A program made the translations under genes and the position numbers. The notes under the pieces are model-generated. The model worked only from the letters and a program-made list of their open reading frames with translations. It made no database searches and was not told the DNA's origin. DNA of 64,000 bases from Rhodoplanes tepidamans (lineage in GTDB: Bacteria > Pseudomonadota > Alphaproteobacteria > Rhizobiales > Xanthobacteraceae): contig NZ_JAUSUJ010000006.1 of NCBI RefSeq assembly GCF_030813915.1, positions 203,643-267,642 on the forward strand. Direction: 5' to 3'. The stretch's first letter is position 1, and every line of letters starts with the position of its first letter. This document shows, one piece after another, positions 50,767-58,954 of this stretch.

Positions 50767-52356
50767 ATGCCCCTCCACACCGCCGGACATCGCCGCGGCG
50801 TCGCCGCCGCTCCCCACCATGCCGCCGCCGAGGCGGGACGCGCCGTGCTGGCCGACGGCGGCAACGCCCTGGAGGCGATGGTCGCGATGGCGGCCATGAT
50901 CGTTTCCGTCTACCCGCACATGACCCATGTGGGCGGCGACGGGTTCTGGCTGGTGCACGAGCCGTCCGGAAAGGTCCGGGCCCTGATGGCGCCGGGACCG
51001 GCCGGCAGCCGCGCCCGGATCGAGCTCTATCGCGAGCACGAGGCGATCCCGACCCGCGGGCCGCTCGCCGCCCTGACCGTGCCGGGGGCCGTGTCGGGCT
51101 GGGCGCTGGCCCTGGAGGCGGCAAAGGCGCTCGGCGGCCGGGCGCCGCTCGACGTGCTGCTCGCACCGGCCATCAAGGCCGCCCGCGAGGGCTACGTGGT
51201 CAGCCCCAGCCAGGCGGCCCTGACCGCCACCCATGTCGACGACCTGACGAAGGCCCCCGGCTTCGCCGAGGTGTTCCTCGCCGGCGACAAGCCGCCGGAA
51301 GCCGGCGCGACGATGCGCCAGGCCGCGCTGGCGCAGACGCTCGACCACCTCGCCCACGCCGGCCTCGACGACTTCTATCGCGGCGACGTCGGCCGCGAGA
51401 TCGCCGCCGATCTCGACCGCATCGGCAGCCCGGTGACCCGGGCGGACCTCGCGGCGCAGCGCGCCTATGTCGCCGCCCCCTTGTCGACGCCCTTGTCGGT
51501 CGGCACCGCCTACAACGCCCCGCCGCCGACGCAAGGCTTAGCATCGCTGATGATTCTCGCGCTGTTCGATCGCCTGCGGGTCACCGAGGCCGAGAGCTTC
51601 GAGCACGTGCACGGGATCGTCGAGGCGACCAAGCGCGCCTTCATCGCCCGCGACCGGGTCGTCACCGACCCCGACCGGCTGCCGGTGCCGGCCGAATCGC
51701 TTCTCGATCCGAAGCGCCTCGACGCCGAGGCGGCCAGGGTCGATCCACGCCGCGCGGCGCCGTGGCCGCACCGGGGCGACAAGGGCGACACCATCTGGAT
51801 GGGCGCGGCGGATTCGAGCGGCCTCGTCGTCTCCTACATCCAGTCGATCTACTGGGAGTTCGGCTCCGGCTGCGTGCTGCCGAAGACCGGCGTGCTGATG
51901 CAGAACCGCGGCGCCAGCTTCTCGCTCGACCCGAAGGCGCTGCGGGCGCTCGCCCCCGGCCGGCGGCCGTTCCACACCCTCAATCCGGCGCTGGCCGTGC
52001 TGAAGGACGGGCGGGTGATGGCCTACGGCACCATGGGAGGCGACGGCCAGCCGCAGACCCAGGCGGCCGTCTTCACCCGCCACGTGATGTTCCGCCAGGA
52101 CCTCGCCCGGGCGCTCGACGCCCCGCGCTGGCTGCTCGGCCGCACCTGGGGAGCGGCCCGCGACAATCTCCGGCTCGAGCCGCGCTTCCCCGACCGCCTG
52201 GTCGACCGGCTCCTCTCGGCCGGCCACGAGGTCGAACTGGTTCCGGAGCCCTACTCGGTCACGATGGGCCATGCCGGCGCCGTCGTGATGCACCCGGGCG
52301 GCAGCATCGAAGGCGGTCACGACCCGCGCGCGGACGGCGGCGCGGCGGGAGCCTGA
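50767..52356 (+). CDS. Gamma-glutamyltransferase family protein
   Basis: 529 aa Ntn-hydrolase precursor. The large-subunit part has HHAAAEAGRAVLADGGNALEA and GDGFWLVHEP. The autoprocessing/nucleophile Thr is about Thr342 in GDTIWMGAADSSG, where classical enzymes have TTHxxxxD; the motif here reads T-I-W-M, as in the YwrD-like subgroup. NRGASFSLDPKALRALAPGRRPFHTLNPALA and YGTMGGDGQPQTQAA complete the small subunit. No signal peptide is evident, unlike the periplasmic E. coli GGT, so a cytosolic amidase/acylase-like role is possible. Substrate undetermined. Confidence 0.9.
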   Translation: MPLHTAGHRRGVAAAPHHAAAEAGRAVLADGGNALEAMVAMAAMIVSVYPHMTHVGGDGFWLVHEPSGKVRALMAPGPAGSRARIELYREHEAIPTRGPLAALTVPGAVSGWALALEAAKALGGRAPLDVLLAPAIKAAREGYVVSPSQAALTATHVDDLTKAPGFAEVFLAGDKPPEAGATMRQAALAQTLDHLAHAGLDDFYRGDVGREIAADLDRIGSPVTRADLAAQRAYVAAPLSTPLSVGTAYNAPPPTQGLASLMILALFDRLRVTEAESFEHVHGIVEATKRAFIARDRVVTDPDRLPVPAESLLDPKRLDAEAARVDPRRAAPWPHRGDKGDTIWMGAADSSGLVVSYIQSIYWEFGSGCVLPKTGVLMQNRGASFSLDPKALRALAPGRRPFHTLNPALAVLKDGRVMAYGTMGGDGQPQTQAAVFTRHVMFRQDLARALDAPRWLLGRTWGAARDNLRLEPRFPDRLVDRLLSAGHEVELVPEPYSVTMGHAGAVVMHPGGSIEGGHDPRADGGAAGA

Positions 52357-52440
52357 GGCGGCGCGCCGATCCCCGGCCTGCCCGGAATCGGTTTCTCGGA
52401 GTGCCGAAGTCGACTGAAGCCGACCTCGGTGCGCCGAGCC

Positions 52441-52526
52441 GGGGACCCACGCCCTGTCCGTCGTGAGTCACCCCGACCGGGGGTAGGATTCCGGGCCCAC
52501 GCACGCGCCCCGGAACGACCGGGCAT
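52441..52526. repeat. Family C palindromic element and surrounding gap
   Basis: The stretch ACGCCCTGTCCGTCGTGAGTCACC...GGGGGTAGGATTCCGGGC...CGCGCCCCGGAACGACC resembles 63740-63820 closely (ACGCCCTGTCTTTCGTGAGCCACC...GATTCCGGGCTCG...CGCCCCGGAATGACC), and its right half is the family A terminus. The 310-bp gap (52357-52666) shows no gene; the last part, near AAATAAAACCGACG (52547-52560), is less GC-rich and probably contains the promoter of the DUF1007/NicO pair. Confidence 0.6.
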
Positions 52527-52666
52527 CAGAAGACCCCGCCCCCGGCGAAATAAAACCGACGTAATGGGCCAGTAAGCTCCAGCCTTCCTTCCGCCCCAGT
52601 CCCCGCTATGGTCTGATGGCTTCACAACGCGTACTGCCGTCGAATCAGGACGCCGAGGGCTCCCGC

Positions 52667-53329
52667 ATGACGAACCGTTCGACCGCGAGGCTGCGCGGCC
52701 TCGCCGTGCTGCTCGCCCTCGCGGCGTGCCTGCTGCTGCCCCGCGGCGCGCTCGCGCATCCCCATGTCTGGGTGGTGATGAAGAGCGAGCTGGTCTACGG
52801 CCCGGACGGCTCCGTCACCGGCGTCCGGCACGCCTGGACCTTCGACGACATGTTCTCGACCTACGCGACCCAGGGCCTCGAGTCGAAGCAGAAGGGCGTC
52901 TTCACCCGCGAGGAGCTGAAGGACCTCGCCGAGGTGAACGTCACGTCGCTGAAGGAGTACGACTTCTTCACCTACGCCAAGCTCGACGGCAGGACCTCGC
53001 CGTTCAAGGACCCGACCGACTACTGGCTGGAGTTCAAGGACTCCATGCTGACCCTGCACTTCACCCTGCCGCTGAAGACGCCGGCCAAGGCCAAGGGCAT
53101 CGATCTCGAAGTGTACGACCCGAGCTATTTCGTCGACTTCTCGTTCGCCGACGGCGCCGACCCGGTCGCCCTGAAGAACCCGCCCGGCGCCTGCAAGGTG
53201 GCGGTGAGCAAGCCGACCGACGGCGACGCGACCGCCAAGCTGCAGTCGCTCGGCGAGGCGGCGTTCGGGCAGGACAACGCACGATTCGGCCAGCTCTTCG
53301 CCAACAAGGTCTCGGTTCGCTGCCCATGA
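52667..53329 (+). CDS. DUF1007 family periplasmic protein
   Basis: 220 aa from ATG 52667, preferred because GAGGG lies just upstream and the signal peptide then has normal length (LRGLAVLLALAACLLLPRGALA, cleavage before HPHVWV). The mature N-terminus HPHVWVVMKSELVYGPDG and AWTFDDMFSTYATQGL are diagnostic of DUF1007, which is usually encoded with NicO/RcnA-type nickel-cobalt transporters. The N-terminal His residues could bind metal. The stop overlaps the start of the transporter gene (ATGA). Function is inferred from this strict coupling. Confidence 0.92.
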   Translation: MTNRSTARLRGLAVLLALAACLLLPRGALAHPHVWVVMKSELVYGPDGSVTGVRHAWTFDDMFSTYATQGLESKQKGVFTREELKDLAEVNVTSLKEYDFFTYAKLDGRTSPFKDPTDYWLEFKDSMLTLHFTLPLKTPAKAKGIDLEVYDPSYFVDFSFADGADPVALKNPPGACKVAVSKPTDGDATAKLQSLGEAAFGQDNARFGQLFANKVSVRCP

Positions 53330-54738
53330 ACACGTCGAGGTCGACGATGCGCCCGCGCCCCCTCCGGACCGCGGGGCTCGTCCTCGCGGGTCTGTCGGTC
53401 CTGATCCTCGCCGTGGCGGCCGGGATCGACGTCGCCCTGGCGCAGGGAACGCCGTTCGGCGTGCCGCGCCCGCCCTCGCCGCCGCCGGCCCCCGCCGCCG
53501 ACGGCTTCGTCGGCTGGATCCTCGCCGAGCAGGCGCGCTTCTACCGCTCGCTCTCCGGCCTCGTGCGGGCCGCCCGGCAGGACGGCACCGCCGTGTGGAG
53601 CCTTCTCGGCGTGTCGTTCCTCTACGGCATCTTCCACGCCGCCGGCCCCGGCCACGGCAAGGCGGTGATCTCGTCCTACATGATCGCGAACGAGGAGACC
53701 TGGAAGCGCGGCGTCGTGCTCTCCTTCGCCTCGGCACTGCTGCAGGCGCTGGTCGCCGTCGCCGTGGTGGCGGTCGCGGCCGTCGCCCTCAACGCCACCG
53801 CCAAGACCATGAACGAGGCGGTGCGCTGGATCGAGATCGTCAGCTACGCCCTGATCGCCCTGGTCGGCGCCCGGCTGGTGTGGGTCAAGGGCCGCGGCTT
53901 TCTCCGCGCGCTGACCGATCTCCGCGCCGCCCGCACCGGGACGGCCGTGGCGAGCCCGGCACTGGCGCCGGCGGCTCCGGTGGCGGCTGCGGCGGTGCCC
54001 CCGACCACCGTGGCGGCCGCACGCGAGCCGGCCCTCGCCGGCCTCGTCCATGCCGGCCGTGCGCACGGGCACGATCATCATGCTCACCAGGCCGGTCATG
54101 CTCACCACGAGCACGCGCACGGCGCCTGCGGCTGCGGCCACGATCATCACGATCATCACGATCATCACGAGCATCACGAGCATCCTGATCATCACCACGA
54201 TCACGGGAGCGCGGCGGCGGCGCATCGGCACGACGCCGTGGTGACGGCCCCGGCCGGCGGCGGCCACGCCCATCACGACCACGCCCATGATCACGACCAC
54301 GGCCATGGTCACGGTCATGATCACCACGGCCACGCCCACGACCATGTCCACGGGCCCGACTGCGGCTGCGCCCATGGCCCGGACCCGAAGGATCTGGCCG
54401 GTCCCGGCGGCTGGTCGCGCGGCCTCGCCGCCATCGTGGCGGTCGGCCTGCGGCCCTGCTCGGGCGCCATCCTGGTGCTGGTCTTCGCTCTCGCCCAGGG
54501 CCTGTTCTGGGCCGGCGTCGGCGCCGCCTTCGCCATGGGGCTCGGCACCGCCATCACGGTCGCCGCCATCGCCACCGTCGCGGTGGGCGCCAGGGCGGCG
54601 GCGGCCCGCCTCGTCCAGCACCGCAGCGGCGGCGGCGCCGTCCTCCTGCGCGGCCTGGAGGTGGTGGCGGCCTGCGGCGTGCTCCTGTTCGGCGTCGCAC
54701 TGCTGGCCGGCTACATGGTGACCGAGCGGATGATCTGA
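53326..54738 (+). CDS. NicO/RcnA-type nickel/cobalt transporter with giant His-rich loop
   Basis: 470 aa integral membrane protein. Transport motifs are FHAAGPGHGKAVISSYMIANEETWKRG (the HxxxxGHGKA motif) and, in the second half, VGLRPCSGAILVLVFALAQGLFW. Between helices, residues about 242-352 form a cytosolic or periplasmic loop with around 44 histidines in some 110 residues plus two CGC motifs, encoded by near-repetitive GAT-CAT-CAC codons. RcnA proteins have such loops, but this one is very long. Likely exports Ni/Co, or another divalent metal, together with the DUF1007 protein. Confidence 0.92.
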   Translation: MNTSRSTMRPRPLRTAGLVLAGLSVLILAVAAGIDVALAQGTPFGVPRPPSPPPAPAADGFVGWILAEQARFYRSLSGLVRAARQDGTAVWSLLGVSFLYGIFHAAGPGHGKAVISSYMIANEETWKRGVVLSFASALLQALVAVAVVAVAAVALNATAKTMNEAVRWIEIVSYALIALVGARLVWVKGRGFLRALTDLRAARTGTAVASPALAPAAPVAAAAVPPTTVAAAREPALAGLVHAGRAHGHDHHAHQAGHAHHEHAHGACGCGHDHHDHHDHHEHHEHPDHHHDHGSAAAAHRHDAVVTAPAGGGHAHHDHAHDHDHGHGHGHDHHGHAHDHVHGPDCGCAHGPDPKDLAGPGGWSRGLAAIVAVGLRPCSGAILVLVFALAQGLFWAGVGAAFAMGLGTAITVAAIATVAVGARAAAARLVQHRSGGGAVLLRGLEVVAACGVLLFGVALLAGYMVTERMI

Positions 54739-54740
54739 GC

Positions 54741-54762
54741 GGCCGGCGCAGCCGCGCCGGCC
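54741..54762 (+). terminator. Hairpin downstream of the NicO gene
   Basis: Perfect 9-bp stem GGCCGGCGC/GCGCCGGCC with AGCC loop, 2 bp after the transporter stop codon. There is no T-tract, so it is a probable but unproven terminator. Confidence 0.5.
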
Positions 54763-54813
54763 CGTCGCGTATCCCTGCGTGCTGCCTGCGGTCGGACCCC
54801 GGGAGGAGCGCGG

Positions 54814-56067
54814 ATGGCGAACGATCCGGCCGAGACGGCGATCGAGGCGACCTGCTGCGTGGTCGGCGGCGGACCGGCCGGGATGATGCTCGGCGTGCTG
54901 CTGGCGCGTGCCGGCCTCGACGTGATGGTGCTGGAGAAGCACGCCGACTTCCTGCGCGATTTCCGCGGCGACACCATCCACCCCTCGACGCTCGAGCTGA
55001 TGCACGAGCTCGGCATCCTCGACGACCTCCTGAAGCAGCCCTACGTCCCGGCGCCGACCATCGGGGGCGACATCGCCGGCACCACCGTGACGGTGGCGGA
55101 CTTCCGCCATCTGCCGGTGCGGTGCGGATTCGTCGCCTTCATGCCGCAATGGGACTTCCTGAACTTCATGGCCGCCTACGGGGCGCGCTTCCCGGGCTTC
55201 CGGCTGAAGATGCGGCACGAGGCGACCGATCTGGTCGAGGAGGCCGGCCGCGTCGCCGGGGTGCGGGCATCGTCGCCCGACGGGCCGGTGACGATCCGGG
55301 CCGATCTCGTCGTCGCCTGCGACGGCCGGCACTCGACGCTGCGGGCGCGGGCCGGCTTCGCCGTCACCGACATCGGCGCCCCCATGGATGTGATGTGGTT
55401 CCGGCTGCCGCGCCGGCCGGACGACGTCGCCGAGAGCCTCGGCGTGTTCGTCCCCGGCGGGATGCTGGTCACCATCGACCGGGGCGACTACTGGCAATGC
55501 GCCTATGTGATCCCCAAGGGCTCGGCCGACACGCTGCGGGCCGCCGGCCTGCCGGCCTTCCGGGCCGGCGTGGCGCGGATCAAGCCGGCCTTCGCCAACC
55601 GGGTCGAGGCGATCGCCGACTGGGACGCCGTCAAGCTGCTCACCGTCACGGTCGACCGGCTGCCGCGCTGGCACCGGCCGGGGCTGCTGTGCATCGGCGA
55701 CGCCGCCCACGCGATGTCGCCGATCGGCGGCGTCGGCATCAATCTCGCCGTCCAGGACGCGGTCGCCGCCGCCAACATCCTGGCCGCACCGCTCGCCGAG
55801 CGGCGAGCCGACGACGCCGTGCTGGCGCGCGTGCAGGCGCGGCGCGAATGGCCGACCGTGGTGACGCAGCGGCTGCAGGTGCTGATCCAGAACCGGGTGG
55901 TCGCCCGCGTGCTCGGCGCCACCGAGGCGCTGTCGGTGCCGCTGCCGCTGCGCCTGCTGCAATGGTTTCCGCCGCTGCGCCGGCTGCCGGCCCGGCTCAT
56001 CGGCATGGGCGTCCGGCCCGAGCACATCGCGACGCCGGAGGCGCCGCGGCCCGCGCCGGCGCGGTGA
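54814..56067 (+). CDS. FAD-dependent monooxygenase (PHBH/UbiH-like)
   Basis: 417 aa flavoprotein hydroxylase. The N-terminal dinucleotide motif CCVVGGGPAGMMLGVLLARAG is at about residues 14-34, the DG motif is VVACDGRHSTLRARAG and the FAD-ribityl GD motif is LCIGDAAHAMSPIGGVGINLAVQDA (near residue 296). RGDTIHPSTLELMHELGI is typical of aromatic ring or polyketide hydroxylases. Substrate unknown; it is not near ubiquinone genes. GGAGG lies upstream of the ATG. A family A repeat follows the stop. Confidence 0.93.
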   Translation: MANDPAETAIEATCCVVGGGPAGMMLGVLLARAGLDVMVLEKHADFLRDFRGDTIHPSTLELMHELGILDDLLKQPYVPAPTIGGDIAGTTVTVADFRHLPVRCGFVAFMPQWDFLNFMAAYGARFPGFRLKMRHEATDLVEEAGRVAGVRASSPDGPVTIRADLVVACDGRHSTLRARAGFAVTDIGAPMDVMWFRLPRRPDDVAESLGVFVPGGMLVTIDRGDYWQCAYVIPKGSADTLRAAGLPAFRAGVARIKPAFANRVEAIADWDAVKLLTVTVDRLPRWHRPGLLCIGDAAHAMSPIGGVGINLAVQDAVAAANILAAPLAERRADDAVLARVQARREWPTVVTQRLQVLIQNRVVARVLGATEALSVPLPLRLLQWFPPLRRLPARLIGMGVRPEHIATPEAPRPAPAR

Positions 56068-56131
56068 CGGCCCGGCGTCCGCCCGGCCCGCGCGCGATCC
56101 GCGCGACACTGTTTCCGGGTGATCCGCTCGG

Positions 56132-56235
56132 CGTCATTCCGGGGCGCGGCGAAGCCGCGAACCCGGAATCCAGCGGCAACCTCCGGGGTCTCGGCTGGAT
56201 TCCGGGTTCGGCGCTGCGCGCCGCCCCGGAATGAC
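56132..56235. repeat. Family A dispersed palindromic element (full copy)
   Basis: Starts GTCATTCCGGGGCGCGGCGAAGCCGCGAACCCGGAATCCAGC and ends GGCTGGATTCCGGGTTCGGCGCTGCGCGCCGCCCCGGAATGACC. The arms match those at 1000-1100, with GCGGCGAAGCCGC-type side stems. It lies between the convergent monooxygenase and nitrile-hydratase-accessory genes. Confidence 0.85.
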
Positions 56236-56279
56236 CACCGGATTGATCACTCGGATGCCGTATGACACCGATGATCGGA

Positions 56280-56843
56280 TCACGCGAAATCGTCGGGGCG
56301 CAACGCGATCTCGTCGCCCGGCATCGTGCGCGCGGCGGCCTGGTCCCAGGCGTGCCGGTAGCGCATCAGGGTGGCGCGGTCGGCGATGCCCTTCTCGCCG
56401 ACGAGGCGCTCGAGCGCCGACAGCCAGGTCTCGTAATAGGTGTCGCCCGTCCCGGCGGCGCGGGCCCGGCGGATCTCGGTGCCGAACGCCTCCGCCCATT
56501 CGGTCCAGGTGAAGACGCCGCGCTGCTCCAGCATCATGGCGACCACGAAGGCGAGCGCCTCCCAGCGGTCCCGGAACAGCGGCCCCTCGCCGTCGCGCGG
56601 GATCGCCATCATGGCCTTGGCGCCGAGCGCCGCCGGCGTGACCGAGGCGTCGTCGGGCAGCGGCCCGGCCGCCGCGTCCTGCTGCGGAGCGACGCGGGCC
56701 ACGTAGACGTCGATGAAGCTGTCGAGCACGGACGCCTCGACGCCGCCGCGCTCGGTCGCGAGCGTCGCCACCGCGCGCACCCGCAGATCCTGGTCGGACA
56801 GATCGGCGCCGGCCGCACCGGCATGGTCGGAGTGATCAGCCAT
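56280..56843 (-). CDS. Orphan nitrile-hydratase accessory-like protein
   Basis: 187 aa from the ATG at 56843 (MADHSDHAGAAGADLS); ATG 56879 is an alternative. The C-terminal two-thirds match the nitrile hydratase beta/accessory pattern: IPRDGEGPLFRDRWEALAFVVAMMLEQRGVFTWTEWAEAFGTEI and DTYYETWLSALERLVGEKGI. The N-terminal part (ERGGVEASVLDSFIDVYVARVAP) recalls the start of nitrile hydratase alpha or thiocyanate hydrolase subunits. No catalytic alpha subunit with the Cys metal motif is in the window, so the partner is missing or elsewhere. It lies between a flavin monooxygenase and a zinc-type ABC transporter. Confidence 0.75.
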   Translation of the reverse strand: MADHSDHAGAAGADLSDQDLRVRAVATLATERGGVEASVLDSFIDVYVARVAPQQDAAAGPLPDDASVTPAALGAKAMMAIPRDGEGPLFRDRWEALAFVVAMMLEQRGVFTWTEWAEAFGTEIRRARAAGTGDTYYETWLSALERLVGEKGIADRATLMRYRHAWDQAAARTMPGDEIALRPDDFA

Positions 56844-56939
56844 CCCCGCACGGTATAGGAGTGGAGGCGAGTTGGCCATGCCCGATGCGCGTCCCCGCAC
56901 CGGCCCGTGTGTCGCGGCGCGGCTGCCGGCGGGGCCGGG

Positions 56940-57806
56940 TCAGGCCTCAAGGTGGCGCCGCGGCAGCAGCCGGGGCAGCACCCCGCCGACCGGGCCGAAC
57001 AGCACCGAGACGATGTAGACGACCGCCGCCACCAGGATGATGGCGGGGCCGGACGGCGCGCCGGTGTGGAACGACACCAGCAGTCCGACATAGCCCGACA
57101 CCGCGCCGGTGCCGACCGCGACCGCGATCATGCCGGTGATGTCGCGCGCCCAGAAGCGCCCGACCGTCGCCGGCACGATGACGATGCCGACCGACAGCAG
57201 CGTGCCGAGCGCATGGAAGCCGCCGACCAGGTTGAGCACCAGCAGGGTCAGGAAGACGATGTAGGCGGGCGTGCCGACCCGGCTGACCGAGCGCAGGAAG
57301 CCGGGATCGACGCAGTCGAGCACCAGCGGCCGCCAGATCACGGCGAGCACCACGAGCGACACCGTGGCGATCGACGCCATCAGGATCAGGGTCGGATCGT
57401 CGAGCGCCAGCACGCTGCCGAACAGGAAGTTCAGGAGGTCGACGTTGCTGCCGCGCATCGACACGATGGTCACGCCGAGCGCGAGCGACATCAGGAAGAA
57501 GGCGGCGAGCGAGGCGTCCTCCTTCAGGTCGGTCGCCCGCGCCACCGCGCCGGCGAGCAGCGCCACGGTGAGGCCGGCGGCGAGGCCGCCCAGCGTCATG
57601 GCGACCAGGTCGAGCCCGGCCACCAGGAAGCCGAGCGCCGCGCCGGGCAGGATCGCGTGAGCCATCGTGTCGCCGACGAGACTCATCCGCCGCAGCATGA
57701 GAATCACGCCGACCGGCCCCGCCCCGAACGCCAGCGCCACCGTCCCGGCCAGCGCCCGGCGCATGAACTCGAACTCCTGGAACGGGCCGATCAGCAGGTC
57801 GTACAT
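56940..57806 (-). CDS. znuB: Metal ABC transporter permease (ZnuB/TroC-like)
   Basis: 288 aa ABC-3 family permease from the ATG at 57806 (MYDLLIGPFQEFEFMRRALAG). About eight to nine transmembrane helices, with GVILMLRRMSLVGDTMAHAILPGAALGFLVAG and GTLLSVGIVIVPATVGRFWA as family markers. Imports zinc or manganese together with the ATPase encoded upstream. The gap of 154 bp to the ATPase gene is filled by a family B palindrome, unusual inside an operon. The C-terminus is basic (PRLLPRRHLEA). Confidence 0.9.
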   Translation of the reverse strand: MYDLLIGPFQEFEFMRRALAGTVALAFGAGPVGVILMLRRMSLVGDTMAHAILPGAALGFLVAGLDLVAMTLGGLAAGLTVALLAGAVARATDLKEDASLAAFFLMSLALGVTIVSMRGSNVDLLNFLFGSVLALDDPTLILMASIATVSLVVLAVIWRPLVLDCVDPGFLRSVSRVGTPAYIVFLTLLVLNLVGGFHALGTLLSVGIVIVPATVGRFWARDITGMIAVAVGTGAVSGYVGLLVSFHTGAPSGPAIILVAAVVYIVSVLFGPVGGVLPRLLPRRHLEA

Positions 57807-57851
57807 GTGCGCGGCCTCGGCCCACTCGATTTCACCTGGTATCCATTCGTC

Positions 57852-57943
57852 GTCATGGCCGGGCTCGTCCCGGCCATCCACGCCTGTCCCACCGCGACGC
57901 CGCAAGGTCGTGTATGCCCGGCACGAGGCCGGGCATGACGAGC
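57852..57943. repeat. Family B palindromic element inside the metal transporter operon
   Basis: Left hairpin GTCATGGCCGGG-CTCGT-CCCGGCCATCCACG and right hairpin ATGCCCGGCACGAGGCCGGGCATGACGAG, nearly the same as 46193-46282. Placed between the ATPase and permease genes, it may partly terminate or stabilise the transcript and so set the ratio of the two products. Confidence 0.8.
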
Positions 57944-57960
57944 CCGAGGGTGGGGCGGCC

Positions 57961-58704
57961 TCACTCCGCGGCGACGCGGCATTCGGAGGCGTCCTCGTCG
58001 AAGGCCTCGCACATGCGGCGCGCCTTCTGCAGGTTGGCGGGCGTCAGCACGTCCTCGGCCGGCCCCCAGGCGACCTTCTCGCGGGCGAGCAGCAGCACCT
58101 CGGGGAAGCTCGTGCGCACCATCTCGAGGTCGTGCAGGGCGGCCAGGATGGTGCGGCCCTCGCCGTGCCAGCGCCGCACCAGGGCGAAGAGATCCGCGGC
58201 CGTCTTGGCGTCGATGGCGTTGAACGGCTCGTCGAGCACGATCACCCGCGCGTCCTGCAGCAGCAGGCGGGCGAACAGCACGCGCTGGAGCTGGCCGCCC
58301 GAGAGATTGCCGATCGGCCGCCGCTCGAAGCCGGTGAGGCCGACCGCCTCGAGCGCGTGGTGGATGCGATGGCGCTCCTGCGCGCCGAGCCCGGCGAACA
58401 ACCCGATGCTGCGCCACAGGCCCATGGCGACGAGATCGTAGACGCTGACCGGGAAGCTGCGGTCGATGTCGGCGACCTGCGGCAGGTAGGCGACCTCGCG
58501 GCGATCGAGGCCGCACAGGTCGACCCTGCCGGAGAGCGGCCGCAGCAGCCCGACGATGCCCTTGAACAGGGTCGACTTTCCGGCGCCGTTCGGCCCCACC
58601 ACGGCGAGCAGCGCGCCGCGCTCCACTGTGCCGTCCAGATGGTGGATGGCCGGATGGCGGTCGTAGCCGAGGGTGAGGTCGCGGAAGGCGAGTTGCGGGA
58701 TCAT
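57961..58704 (-). CDS. znuC: Metal ABC transporter ATP-binding protein (ZnuC-like)
   Basis: 247 aa. Walker A VVGPNGAGKSTLFKGIVGLL, Q-loop AYLPQVADIDRSFPVSV (typical of zinc/manganese ABC ATPases), signature NLSGGQLQRVLFARLLLQ, Walker B VIVLDEPFNAID, switch ALHDLEMV. The C-terminus RRMCEAFDEDASECRVAAE has two cysteines that could touch metal. A 49-residue His-rich membrane protein is encoded 18 bp upstream, and a Zur-like box precedes that. No periplasmic metal-binding protein gene is next to it. Zinc rather than manganese is inferred from the box. Confidence 0.9.
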   Translation of the reverse strand: MIPQLAFRDLTLGYDRHPAIHHLDGTVERGALLAVVGPNGAGKSTLFKGIVGLLRPLSGRVDLCGLDRREVAYLPQVADIDRSFPVSVYDLVAMGLWRSIGLFAGLGAQERHRIHHALEAVGLTGFERRPIGNLSGGQLQRVLFARLLLQDARVIVLDEPFNAIDAKTAADLFALVRRWHGEGRTILAALHDLEMVRTSFPEVLLLAREKVAWGPAEDVLTPANLQKARRMCEAFDEDASECRVAAE

Positions 58705-58722
58705 CCTGGTCTCTCGGCCGCC

Positions 58723-58872
58723 TCAGGCGATCGCCCACAGCACCAGGGCCCAGACGACCGCCGCCACGGCGGCGACGATGCCGAGCCGGGCCGGCAGCGA
58801 GAATCGCAGCAGCGACGGCGGCAGCCGCGGCGACGGATGGGCGTGTCCGGGATCGTGGTGGTGATGCGTCAT
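58723..58872 (-). CDS. 49-residue His-rich membrane microprotein upstream of znuC
   Basis: Short gene of 50 codons. The N-terminus MTHHHHDPGHAHPSPRLPP has six histidines in the first 12 residues, followed by SLLRFSLPARL and a single transmembrane helix GIVAAVAAVVWALVLWAIA that ends the protein. It reads on the same strand as znuC with an 18-bp gap and lies directly behind a Zur-like palindrome, so it is likely the first gene of the zinc-responsive unit. Such a peptide could hold metal at the membrane or modulate the transporter. It resembles no family I can name. Confidence 0.65.
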   Translation of the reverse strand: MTHHHHDPGHAHPSPRLPPSLLRFSLPARLGIVAAVAAVVWALVLWAIA

Positions 58873-58894
58873 GGCGGCTCGGCGATGCGACACC

Positions 58895-58907
58895 GTTACA
58901 GTATCAC
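58895..58907 (-). promoter_or_regulatory. Zur-like box upstream of the metal transporter operon
   Basis: GTTACAGTATCAC is an imperfect 13-bp dyad that agrees at 10 of 13 positions with the alphaproteobacterial Zur-type palindrome GTTATAATATAAC. It lies 23 bp upstream of the microprotein start, the expected place for an operator. Mur or Irr sites differ more, but identity is tentative. Confidence 0.4.
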
Positions 58908-58954
58908 AGGTGCGGTGCCAACCGGTGCCTCTTCGTCTCCCGCCGGCGCGCGCC

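Noticed and set aside
54110..54360. CAT/CAC-rich repetitive DNA as a possible satellite or CRISPR-like array
   Set aside because: The periodicity is explained by His-rich coding sequence of the NicO transporter; there are no unique spacers.
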